Shown here one piece after another: positions 46,801 to 54,653 of a stretch of 64,000 nt of DNA. Position 1 is the first letter of the stretch. Each line of letters begins with the position of its first letter. The stretch lies in the NCBI RefSeq assembly GCF_037031285.1, contig NZ_JAYEZO010000001.1, positions 1,364,001 through 1,428,000 on the forward strand, in the 5' to 3' direction. Under the pieces are notes generated by a model, which saw only the letters and a program-made list of their open reading frames with translations, had not been told where the DNA came from and made no database searches. The translations under genes and the position numbers were made by a program. This stretch comes from Halobellus sp. LT62. Lineage in GTDB: Archaea; Halobacteriota; Halobacteria; Halobacteriales; Haloferacaceae.

Positions 46801-47474
46801 TCGTACCGATCTTCGCCATCATCTACGACTTCCCCAGGCTGTTCGTGGAGGTAGTTCGGGTTTCGGTCCAGAAGACGCTTTTCCTGAATGAAGTACAGGA
46901 AGATCATCCGATCAAGAACGACCTGCACGTAGCGTTGCTTCGCATCACCACGGTCATCAGGGATACCAGAGACCTCCTGAACGAGATCAGTACGAAGACC
47001 TTCAAACTCCTCGTAAAATTCTTCGACCACCTGTTGTGTATCGTACAGTGTGTCGTAAATTGCCGTAGAGGAGCCGTACTCGATGGAGTTCAGCTTCTTT
47101 AGGACGGTGTTCTTTTCCCCGCTGTCACGCGTGAACTGGTCCTTAGTGAAGGAAATTTTCTGGTGCTTGATTCGACCGTGCTGTTGTCCTTCCCACGTCC
47201 TCATTCGAGTGAGGAAGGTGAACTCATCAAAGTCGTTCGTAGCGACAAGGTTCGTATGCCGGGAACGATTATCCGGCTTGAAGTCTGTGGCTGATTCACC
47301 GGGGCCTGCGTTGACGAGTACAACAAATTCGTCGTCAGCTAGTTGAAGAACGAGTTGGTTGTCTTCTCCAAGGTTCGGACGCGGCTTTAACCCGCGTTTC
47401 TCGAACGAGTTAGCGATGTCTTGGAGGGAGTCCCAGCCTGCAATATCATTCGCGGTGATCTGCTGGAGAGTCAT
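43842..47474 (-). CDS. Eco57I-like N6-adenine DNA methyltransferase, large, with C-terminal recognition region
   Basis: 1210 aa, ATG at 47474. The first 340 residues form an N-terminal domain with no recognised motif beyond RM-like helices. AdoMet motif I is VLDPAVGSGAFLLAA (Asp416), motif IV GNPPWEVL (NPPW at 652-655). The about 500 residues after it hold the presumed target recognition domain and a helical C-terminus that ends EEEGPKP. Eco57I-type enzymes often combine methylation and specificity; no PD-(D/E)XK or other nuclease is obvious, so cutting may come from the PLD-helicase. Codons 488-500 (GVDIDQGAVEIC) fall in the 38-bp inverted repeat, which divides the gene. Gene body is much lower in GC than the core genome. 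Confidence 0.88.
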   Translation of the reverse strand: MTLQQITANDIAGWDSLQDIANSFEKRGLKPRPNLGEDNQLVLQLADDEFVVLVNAGPGESATDFKPDNRSRHTNLVATNDFDEFTFLTRMRTWEGQQHGRIKHQKISFTKDQFTRDSGEKNTVLKKLNSIEYGSSTAIYDTLYDTQQVVEEFYEEFEGLRTDLVQEVSGIPDDRGDAKQRYVQVVLDRMIFLYFIQEKRLLDRNPNYLHEQPGEVVDDGEDRYENFYRPLFFDYLAEDKQNPDFGSLPYLNGGLFAKNPVEEDFSDAKLGESAEETNELFDDILDFLSGWNWNVDERLDIVDPKNLSPAILGHIFEQTVNQKEMGAYYTPEEITGFMSRRTIHPYLLDQLNDTVDAEYSEVDDVFGFPTVEAGGSGEAALADGGTMTRQVPTENVETKHVETLYHDILKEVHVLDPAVGSGAFLLAAQDVLVDIYMQCIEYFQQLESEGKGWELDSRTRDELEEVNKGQGGASLYAKRTVILNNLYGVDIDQGAVEICKLRLWLSMVADIEDEPSEVEPLPNIDFNIRQGNSLIGFTKVDEVATEEGDASLSNYGGGAGTGVKEMYNDVIEAIERHQSATSSQDATNARRLAESRIEGHSKRLDQKILEQFHNAGVEDVDEQTLEQYYPFHWVLEFAPVYRDGGFDVVIGNPPWEVLSPNRHDFFSRYDETFRQYNANQKDAVEENLLQDPEIAEEWKKHKQTMERRADYFNKSQQYTLQSPTVAGRAVASENDLSALFLERTFELASSNGEVSLILPGFVFNGAIAKDLRSWLLENTSLATIVGFENKGIFDNIDDRYRFGILTFKNSGSTDYVRGLFGQNNLDILKTIDAEAVEIPKRVLANYSPEAGIFPGITSQREADVLYKILSHPPIGNRDGFDWWADLMTKELHEPTDRGRFVESPEEGDYPVLEGENIYQFSHTSRFVDDLASPRYWSKDTDDPEDSARARVREKAFNKGYLKKSIYESFGGKSTSKSQIQFVDELLEEKRGKELSETDILPDYTEYRIGYRKISNSTNERTMVATVIPKGAVCIESVQLFRPYELNPEEQHLEQENLHNAYERIFTDRELFCAVGLINSIPFDFLMRTKIETNMVKYKVEETQVPRLTKGDNWFQFVSNRAAKLNCYGDDFAEMRSRLGGIEPATSEEERMLAQAELDAAAFHAYGLEPEEAEFVLKDFHRVTNPRIMTEDYFDTVFEKYKNLEEEGPKP
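45976..46013. repeat. 38-bp inverted repeat, copy A (inside the methyltransferase gene)
   Basis: Perfect match, in the opposite orientation, to 47639-47676. Read on the minus strand it starts GGGGTAGACATTGACCAG and codes GVDIDQGAVEIC at residues 488-500, just after AdoMet motif I. Confidence 0.9.
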
Positions 47475-47638
47475 ACTCTATTGAAACTCCTCTTTTGTGA
47501 TAAGTGATGGTCACTCTATCCGCCTATTCGCTCTGAATTGATTTTTACTGTGTAGAGGAGATATTCGTGATGTTGTGGAGTAAGTCAGCTCTGTCAGTAG
47601 TTTCTTTGTATTTCTGTGAGGGAAGTCACGATTACTGG
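46014..47638. other. Predicted invertible segment (promoter plus 5' half of the methyltransferase)
   Basis: The 1.6-kb interval between the two repeats includes 487 codons and about 160 bp upstream, where the promoter must lie. Recombination between the repeats would reverse this interval and put the 5' half on the plus strand, in frame with the 3' half at 47639-49813. At present the 5' half reads into the left 3' half. Confidence 0.75.
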
Positions 47639-47676
47639 GGGGTAGACATTGACCAGGGGGCGGTCGAAATCTGTAA
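47639..47676. repeat. 38-bp inverted repeat, copy B (start of the silent 3' half)
   Basis: Perfect match to copy A on the other strand. After 38 bases the two regions fall to paralogous similarity, and before it they are unrelated, so the border is sharp. The reading frame through it is the same as in copy A. Confidence 0.9.
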
Positions 47677-49813
47677 ACTTCGATTATGGCTTTCAATGGT
47701 TGCGGACATCGAAGACGAGCCCAACGAGGTCGAACCGCTTCCGAATATCGATTTCAATATCCGACAGGGGAATACACTCATCGGGTTCACGGATGTTGAA
47801 GAAGTAGCCACTGAGAGTGGGGATGCATCTCTTTCGAACTACGGGGGTGGAACTGGGACTGGCATCAAAGAGATGTACGAAGGGGTGATCGAAGCCATTG
47901 AACGTCACCAAGATGCGACAAGCTCTAAAGTTGCTACAAACGCGAGGAAGCTGGCAGAATCACGGATTGATTCTCACAGTGAGAAGCTGAATGAAAAAAT
48001 CCTCAAGCAGTTCCACGATGCTGGTATCGAGAAGGTTGATGAAAAGACGCTAGAAGAATATCACCCGTTCCATTGGGTGATTGAATTTCCTACAATCTAC
48101 CGGGATGGTGGGTTCGACATCATCATCGGGAACCCACCCTGGGACGTACTCACACCTGATCGAAGTCACTTCTTTCCCAAATACGACGAGCGGTTCAGAA
48201 CCCGACCACCAAGTGAAAAAGACCGAAAAGAGGAGGAGCTTCTATCGAATCCTGACATCGCAGCCGAGTATGAAGAATTCAAGAAAAATATGCAGATTCG
48301 GTCTGATTATTATAACTCATCAGACCAGTATGAACTACAGAAACCCACTGTCGGTGGTCAGACCGTTGCCACTGAAACGGACCTTTCACTCCTGTTTTTT
48401 GAGCGAGTTACCCAGTTAGCTGGAGACCAATCATATGTTACCCAGATTATGCCGGGTAATTTCTTCCTTGGAGCGACGGCCAAGGACCTTCGGGAGTATA
48501 TTATCAATAAAACTGAATTGGAGCACTTCGTCCAGTTTGAAAATAAAGACCTTTTCAACAATGTGGATGACCGCTATCATTTTGCCATCTGTACTTTCCG
48601 AAATTCCGGCTCTACGGAAGTAGTAAACGGCGGCTTTGCAAGCGGAGATGCCTCCATACTTATCAATTTCGACAGAGATTCAATTGATATCCCATCAGAA
48701 GTTCTTGCTGAATACTCACCCGAATCACGTATCTTCCCTTTCTTCCGGTCACAAGAATTGATCGACTCGCTGTCTAAATTCGTAGACCATCCTCCAATTG
48801 GAGAGAAAGTTGGGGACGATTGGTTTGTCTCTCTGTACATGAAGGAACTTGACCGGGCAAATGACTCCGATCTCCTCATAGAACAACAAGAGGACGGCGA
48901 TTACCCAATCTACGAAGGGAAGAATATGCACCAGTTCGCCTATGATGACACCTCCGTCTTCGACATCAATCCTATATCTCTCTGGGGAGTGGACGAAGAC
49001 GACCCAGGCCGAAGTGCGAAACACAGAGTTCGGATGAAGAACTTCCGGTCACGTGATCCTGATGCGAGTTTGAAAAAGGCGATCTACAACAAGTTCGGTG
49101 GGTCAGGCTCGCAGAAGTCGTTCGTCAACGATCTGCTTGAGCAACATAGTCGACCAGAGCTATCGAAGGAAGATGTGCTGCTGGACTGCACGAAGTACCG
49201 AATCGCTATTCGAAAGATTACGAATAGCACCAATGAGCGAACATTAATCGCTGGTGTCATTCCAAAGGACACCGTCACTGTACACAGCATCGCCACAGTT
49301 CGCCCCCATGTTGTGGAACCGACAGAGGATGATCTAGGTAATTACCCGATGCACAGCGCCTACGAAGAGGTGTTTACCGATGAAGAATTATTCGTCGTCC
49401 TTGGATTATTGAATAGCATCCCCATCGACTACCTGATGAGGACGAAGATCGACACCAATATCGTCCAATACAAACTTAATGAGACGCAACTTCCTCGACT
49501 CACTGCCAGTGACAACTGGTTTAATTGGATTTCTCAGCGTGCGGCGAGACTGAATTGCTATGGAGACGAATTCTCCGAAATGCGCGACCGCCTAGGAGGT
49601 ATTGACCCAGCTACTGATGCGCAAAAACGCCGGGAGTTACAAGCAGAGATCGACGCTGCTGCATTCCATGCCTATGGGATGAACGAGGAAGAGACAAAAT
49701 TCATCCTCAGTGACTTTTACCAGGTAGACAATCCAAAGCTAATGGATGATCCCTATTTCGATCTCGTGTTTGAGAAGTACTCCGATTTAGATGAAGAGGG
49801 GCCTTACCCGTAG
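47639..49813 (+). pseudogene. Silent alternative 3' half of the DNA methyltransferase
   Basis: About 724 codons to TAG at 49811, open without a stop. It aligns with residues 488-1210 of the neighbouring enzyme: GVDIDQGAVEIC, IGNPPWDVL (NPPW), DCTKYRIAIRKITNSTNERT and the end DLDEEGPYP. The middle, where target recognition is expected, diverges most. It lacks AdoMet motif I and the N-terminal domain, so it cannot act alone; an ATG at 47567 precedes the repeat but gives only unrelated sequence. The intact frame suggests it is kept as an alternative cassette rather than decaying. It is convergent with the PLD-helicase. Confidence 0.85.
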
Positions 49814-49843
49814 GTTCCCTCACTACAGGTTACCGAACATTGG

Positions 49844-52800
49844 TCAGGTGCCGATAACGCCCCAACACATTAACCGGGCTTGCACCTCACTTTCTCCGAC
49901 CAACTTAGCTTGGTACTCCGTCGATTCTTCCACGTTCTCCTCCAGGAACGATTCTAACTCTTCTAAGAACTCCACCGGTGGCCAATCTGGGAACGAATCA
50001 TACTGCTCGTTATGCCGGAAGGTCTCCCGAAGGATACGATCTTCATCAGTATTGGCTAACTTCACGTCCTGTAAGTGTTCTCGTAAGTCTTCAGCCCATT
50101 CTTCAAGCGTTTCGTGCTCGTCTACAGGAGCGGATATCTCACCGTGGTTCGGTTGTAAGTAGCGATCGATAAAGTCTAGAATCGTTTCTTGCTCTTTCGA
50201 GAACTTTGCCCCATCCTTGAATATTTGCTCAGTCTGACTGCTCCGAATCGCTTCAAGCCGGTCGTCAAGGACATCTTGGATTGCCTCCCGGTTGGACAAG
50301 ACATTGTCGGCATTCCTGGTGATGGGTTCTCCACCCACCTCAGGGTCGATTTTAAGCGTGCCGACAGGCCGTTCCTTAACTTCGTCTGTGAACGGCTTGT
50401 AGTAGAAGGCCCGTCGGACACGCCCCAGTGGCGATTCGCGGTCGTCATCATCGAACCAGAGGTGTGCAAGTCCGAACACACCCGGGCGTGGACCGGAATC
50501 GTGATCGGTGATATTCGTGTACAGGCGTTCGCGTTCCTCGGGGGACTCCTCAAAGTAGTCTGCGGCGTACTCGAAGTCGTCTTCTGAGAGCCCGAACTCC
50601 TCGTTCAATTCCTTCTTGAGCAGGAACCGCTCGTACGCGGCGTGCTCGTTACTCCCCGCATTTCGAAGGAGCGGGTTCTTACTCGTATCATCGAGTTCGT
50701 TCACGTCCTCGATCTCTCGTGACTTCTGTAGCGAGTCTTCGATCTCGTCCACCTGCAACTCGCCAATCGTCTTTTCGGTTTCTACACCGGTCTTCTCCAG
50801 TATCTGGTCCTCGTTCGGGTCCAGGATGTTGTTCTCTTTCCCAACAATGAGTGCGATGTCGTTGATCTTCGCCTGTAGCCGCTTCAGGAGCTTAATGGCG
50901 GCTTCGATGTCTCCATCAGGGTAGAAGTTGTGGACGTACTTCTCTTCGGTACTCCCAATCCGGTCGATACGCCCTACGCGCTGAACGATCCGCATCGGAT
51001 TCCACGGCAGATCGAACGATATTTGGACAGACACGTCCTGGAGATTGACCCCCTCCGACAGGGTGTCGGTTGCTATGACGTACTGTAGTTCGGATTCACC
51101 GGATTCGGCCAGTGTTTGCTGGTACCCCGAGGCTTCGGGGGCGAATCGCTGAATGACGTCTTGCTTGTTTTCATCACCGCCTTTGACGACAGCACTATTG
51201 GCCTCTGTGAGTGGCGAGTCAGGGTCGTTGAGAAGCGTTCGGTGGACGTAGTCTGCCGTGGCACGGTATTGGGTGAAGACAAGGATCTTCTCGTTATCGT
51301 ATCCGTTGAGAACATCTGCGAGCCGCTCGACCTTCGGGTCACGAAACTCCCGTAACGAGAACACCGCCTCGTAGAACTCTCGTGTCGCCTCATCAACGTC
51401 ACTCAGGTCACTTCGCGGGTAGAGAATCGGGTTTAGTTCCTCTTCGGGAACGTCTGGGAGGACACCGGCATTATGATCGTGAAGCCACTGTCGTGTCGCA
51501 ACAGCTTGGTCGCTCACATCGCCGGAGTCCTGTGCGATATCACCAATAAACTGCGACAAGAAGTACGCCAGCAGCGTCAGATCCTCTCGAATATACGTCT
51601 TCACCTCACCAATTGTTGCATCTGCTAATTCGTCCGTACTGTCACTCTCAGCGTCTTCATCGGCACGGACCGCGGTCGCATCGAATCCAAACTCTTCCAG
51701 CGTCTGTTCGAGGTCTTCGGCGGCATCATCTCCTTCTACAAAGTCATCAAGTGTCTCCGATTCTTCGTCGTCCTGAGCAGCACGCAGCCCATCGATCTGC
51801 TCATCTTCTGGAAGCCCATCAAGAAGGCCGAGGAGTTGGCGTTCGCTACGGTGTAGCGTTTCGATTGACTGTACGAACGCGTACGTCGAAGACTCCAACC
51901 GCTTGAGCAGGTTCAGCTTATACAGCGCCTTCAGTGTCCCACCAGCTTTCGGGTTCTTCACCGTGATGTGCGGAAGGTGGAGCGCGTCCATCACGTCCGG
52001 CAGCATCCGGTACACTGGCTGGTATGCCGCCGGGAGCGAGTACTGCTCCTTGCTGAGCGTTGGCGGCTTGAAACTCATCTCGAAGTCCTCCTCATCCTGG
52101 ATTTGGTCTTTGACGTGCTTCCGCGTCCGGAGCACCATTACCTCATTCAGAATCTTCGAGATCTCTTCCGAATGCCGCTGGAGTTGTTCGGTGATTTTTC
52201 GTTGTTCCTCTTCGGTGGCTTCCTCCTTCCCCGCGGCGATCTTCTTTCGCGTCTCAGAAAGCTCGATGTATTCTTCGAAGGCGTCGAAGTCCAGTGATGC
52301 CTTGTTCCGAAGTTCTTCCGGGCTGGTGAACAGGCTGATGAGGTTCTCTAAGTCGGTCGCGGAGTTGTTGATCGGCGTCGCCGTCAGCATTATCATTGTT
52401 TTCCCACGGAGCTGCCGCAGGTTCGCATGCCGACGCGTTCCTTTGTAGTCGTCTTCGTCGTCCGGGTTCGGTCGCCACTTCCCGTGATTCCGGAAGCGGT
52501 GGGCTTCGTCAATCAGGACGACGTCGAACGCGTCTTTGAGATCCTGTACCTCATCGTAGGTGAGGTTCTGAAACTTGCTAATGCTCATCACGTCCAAGTG
52601 TGTCCCATCGATTTCGAGTCCGAAGTATGGATTCCCGTCTTCGTCTGTGTCGTCTTGGAGGAGGTCTTCCCACTGTTCGGTGAGATTCGCAGGCACGACG
52701 AGGAGACAATGGTCACCACGTTGGCGGTAGTCATGCAGGAGTTCACCGCCGATGAATGATTTTCCGAGCCCGACAGAGTCGGAGATTATGCAGCCGTTGA

Positions 52801-53677
52801 ACCGAGAGAGTTTCTCCTTCGCGCTTTCGTATCCGAGTGTCTGGAAGTAGTACAGCGGGCTGTCGCGGATGTTGACGTTCCCGCTCAGTTCGTCGTACGC
52901 CAGAAGCTTGTACAGTTCGAACGGCTCGATGTACGTCCCTAGGTCAGCAGGCGTGTCTGCATCATCCGTCTCGTCTTCTTGTTGGTCCTGCCAGTCTTGG
53001 TACTTCTCGCTATTCTCGATGATTCGGATAATCTCCTCGCTGAAGTCTTCAGCATTCGCCCACTGGTTATCGTACCAGTCTTCGAATGCCTCTGCATCAG
53101 GCCGGTCTTGGCTTGTGAGATTCAGTTCAATGTTGTTCCGGTGGCCACTCGCGGTGAAGTTTGAGGATCCGACGATCGTTGCACATGGGCGTGTGTCTGT
53201 GTTCTCGCCAGTTGCCCAGTCGTCATCATCTTGCGGAGCTCTAAACGAGGCTCCTTTGGCGTGGAAGTAGCCGTTTTCTGGATTTCGCACACGGACGCTA
53301 ACCTTGTCTTCGGCTATGAAGTCTCGTAGCCGATCCAACCGGCCTAACTGCGCGTTGTTGAGTTCCTCGATGCTCTCCTCGACCTCGCCCCTGAGTTCGT
53401 CGCGTAGGCTTTGACCCTCCCCGATCTCCTCTGCTGTACTGCGGTTCGTTTGCCGCCCCATTAATATACGAAGTGGGGCGTGGCCAAGTTCGTCTGAGTC
53501 GGCAAGTTGTTCGAGGTCTTTGCGGTACAGGTCGAATCCAGAGAGATAGAAGTAGCCGGTGGCGATACGTGCTTCTTCGATTTGCGGGATGATTTTCTTG
53601 TAGACGTCTTCGACCGTCCGATCAGCGTTATCGACGAGGGGAGGGAGAGAAATCATCGTGTTGCCGAATATAACCAT
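49844..53677 (-). CDS. PLD-nuclease-like and SNF2 helicase fusion
   Basis: 1277 aa, ATG at 53677. Residues about 10-200 are a phospholipase-D-like fold with one HKD motif (GYFHAKGASF, His139 and Lys141, and GSSNFTASGH). Residues about 270-900 form an SNF2/SF2 helicase: GLGKS at 303-307, DEAH at 390-393, MLTATPINNS and QRVGRIDRIGS for motif VI. The long C-terminus is acidic and helical. Such PLD-helicases are frequent in phage-defence loci, usually next to a methyltransferase. It is on the same strand as the methyltransferase but separated from it by the silent cassette. Confidence 0.88.
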   Translation of the reverse strand: MVIFGNTMISLPPLVDNADRTVEDVYKKIIPQIEEARIATGYFYLSGFDLYRKDLEQLADSDELGHAPLRILMGRQTNRSTAEEIGEGQSLRDELRGEVEESIEELNNAQLGRLDRLRDFIAEDKVSVRVRNPENGYFHAKGASFRAPQDDDDWATGENTDTRPCATIVGSSNFTASGHRNNIELNLTSQDRPDAEAFEDWYDNQWANAEDFSEEIIRIIENSEKYQDWQDQQEDETDDADTPADLGTYIEPFELYKLLAYDELSGNVNIRDSPLYYFQTLGYESAKEKLSRFNGCIISDSVGLGKSFIGGELLHDYRQRGDHCLLVVPANLTEQWEDLLQDDTDEDGNPYFGLEIDGTHLDVMSISKFQNLTYDEVQDLKDAFDVVLIDEAHRFRNHGKWRPNPDDEDDYKGTRRHANLRQLRGKTMIMLTATPINNSATDLENLISLFTSPEELRNKASLDFDAFEEYIELSETRKKIAAGKEEATEEEQRKITEQLQRHSEEISKILNEVMVLRTRKHVKDQIQDEEDFEMSFKPPTLSKEQYSLPAAYQPVYRMLPDVMDALHLPHITVKNPKAGGTLKALYKLNLLKRLESSTYAFVQSIETLHRSERQLLGLLDGLPEDEQIDGLRAAQDDEESETLDDFVEGDDAAEDLEQTLEEFGFDATAVRADEDAESDSTDELADATIGEVKTYIREDLTLLAYFLSQFIGDIAQDSGDVSDQAVATRQWLHDHNAGVLPDVPEEELNPILYPRSDLSDVDEATREFYEAVFSLREFRDPKVERLADVLNGYDNEKILVFTQYRATADYVHRTLLNDPDSPLTEANSAVVKGGDENKQDVIQRFAPEASGYQQTLAESGESELQYVIATDTLSEGVNLQDVSVQISFDLPWNPMRIVQRVGRIDRIGSTEEKYVHNFYPDGDIEAAIKLLKRLQAKINDIALIVGKENNILDPNEDQILEKTGVETEKTIGELQVDEIEDSLQKSREIEDVNELDDTSKNPLLRNAGSNEHAAYERFLLKKELNEEFGLSEDDFEYAADYFEESPEERERLYTNITDHDSGPRPGVFGLAHLWFDDDDRESPLGRVRRAFYYKPFTDEVKERPVGTLKIDPEVGGEPITRNADNVLSNREAIQDVLDDRLEAIRSSQTEQIFKDGAKFSKEQETILDFIDRYLQPNHGEISAPVDEHETLEEWAEDLREHLQDVKLANTDEDRILRETFRHNEQYDSFPDWPPVEFLEELESFLEENVEESTEYQAKLVGESEVQARLMCWGVIGT

Positions 53678-53891
53678 TATGGTGACTTAGTGTTTAGTGA
53701 CCAAAGGCCTGTGCTGTCTTTCAGATTATACGTATGAGTAGCCGATCAGGACGTGTTTGAATGTGAATCGGGAATTTTGGAAATCAAGAGTACCGTTCTA
53801 TTGGGGCTCCTCCGAAGATAGAATCAGACACATATGTGAGGTCGATCAATCCGAAGGTTCTTGCCCACCCGTAAGGAATTATTACGCAACT

Positions 53892-54155
53892 GTGAGCACT
53901 GATAACCCGGAAATCACGACCGTAACGTCCAAGGGCCAGATTACAATCCCGAGTCGCCTTCGAGAAGAGTTCGGTCTGGAACAAGGGACGAAGCTGATGG
54001 TCGTTCCCACCGACTACGGCCTCGTGCTGAAGAAGGTCGAACTCCCCTCCGTCGAAGAGTTCCAACAGCGTGTCGAAGAGCGCGCTGACGAGAACGAGCT
54101 CTCGATGGACGACGTAAACGAGCTCGTCCATGAAGCGCGGAGCAGCGCTGAATGA
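53892..54155 (+). CDS. AbrB/MazE-type antitoxin
   Basis: 87 aa from GTG at 53892; the longer frame to TTG 53757 is not conserved-looking. TTVTSKGQITIPSRLREEFG, then EQGTKLMVVPTDYGLVLKKV is the swapped-hairpin AbrB DNA-binding domain. The C-terminal helix should hold the partner. The toxin gene overlaps it by ATGA, and it probably represses its own promoter. Lies in the island and opposite to the PLD-helicase. Confidence 0.85.
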   Translation: MSTDNPEITTVTSKGQITIPSRLREEFGLEQGTKLMVVPTDYGLVLKKVELPSVEEFQQRVEERADENELSMDDVNELVHEARSSAE

Positions 54156-54568
54156 AAGCGGTACTCGACACCAACGTCTTGATTTCGGGTGTTATCTCGA
54201 CCGGCGTTCCCCACAAGGTGCTCGTCGCTGGATTGGGAGGAGACTACCAACTCGTTGTCTCGGTCGCAACCTTGACCGAATTCCGGGAGACACTGCTCAA
54301 ATACCCGGAAAAGTTCCACATGACCGAAGCGGATATCCAAACGGAAGTCGAGACCATCCGCTATTTCGCGGAGTTCGTTGCTCCCGAAGAGGACATTACA
54401 GCTGTCGAAGACGACCCGGACGACGACAAATTCCTTGAGGCGGCTGCCGCGGGTAACGTAGACTATCTGGTCTCGGGCGATAGCCACCTGCTCGATCTTG
54501 GTTCCTTCCGTGGATTCGATATTGTCGAACCCCGAACGTTCTACGAGTATCTAGTGATTGGCGAATAG
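54152..54568 (+). CDS. PIN-domain toxin (VapC-type)
   Basis: 138 aa. LDTNVLISGV (first Asp), LTEFRET near residue 48, DDDKFLEAA near 90 and GDSHLLDL near 110 give the four acidic residues of a PIN ribonuclease. Usually cleaves tRNA or rRNA when the antitoxin is lost. ATGA overlap with the AbrB-type gene. Confidence 0.88.
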   Translation: MKAVLDTNVLISGVISTGVPHKVLVAGLGGDYQLVVSVATLTEFRETLLKYPEKFHMTEADIQTEVETIRYFAEFVAPEEDITAVEDDPDDDKFLEAAAAGNVDYLVSGDSHLLDLGSFRGFDIVEPRTFYEYLVIGE

Positions 54569-54576
54569 GAATTTGT

Positions 54577-54589
54577 GGCTCTGTTGAAA
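54577..54589. repeat. IS-end fragment
   Basis: GGCTCTGTTGAAA, matching the left end of the element starting at 54654, 77 bp upstream of it and in the same orientation. A remnant of an older insertion. Confidence 0.6.
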
Positions 54590-54653
54590 CTGTTTGGTTC
54601 GTCATCCTTTCTACTAAACCAACGTTTGATAGACCTGCGAGATACGCAGCATC

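Noticed and set aside
47567-47638. ATG at 47567 as a real start for the orphan 3' half
   Set aside because: The codons before the 38-bp repeat show no resemblance to the methyltransferase; motif I and the N-terminal domain would be missing anyway.
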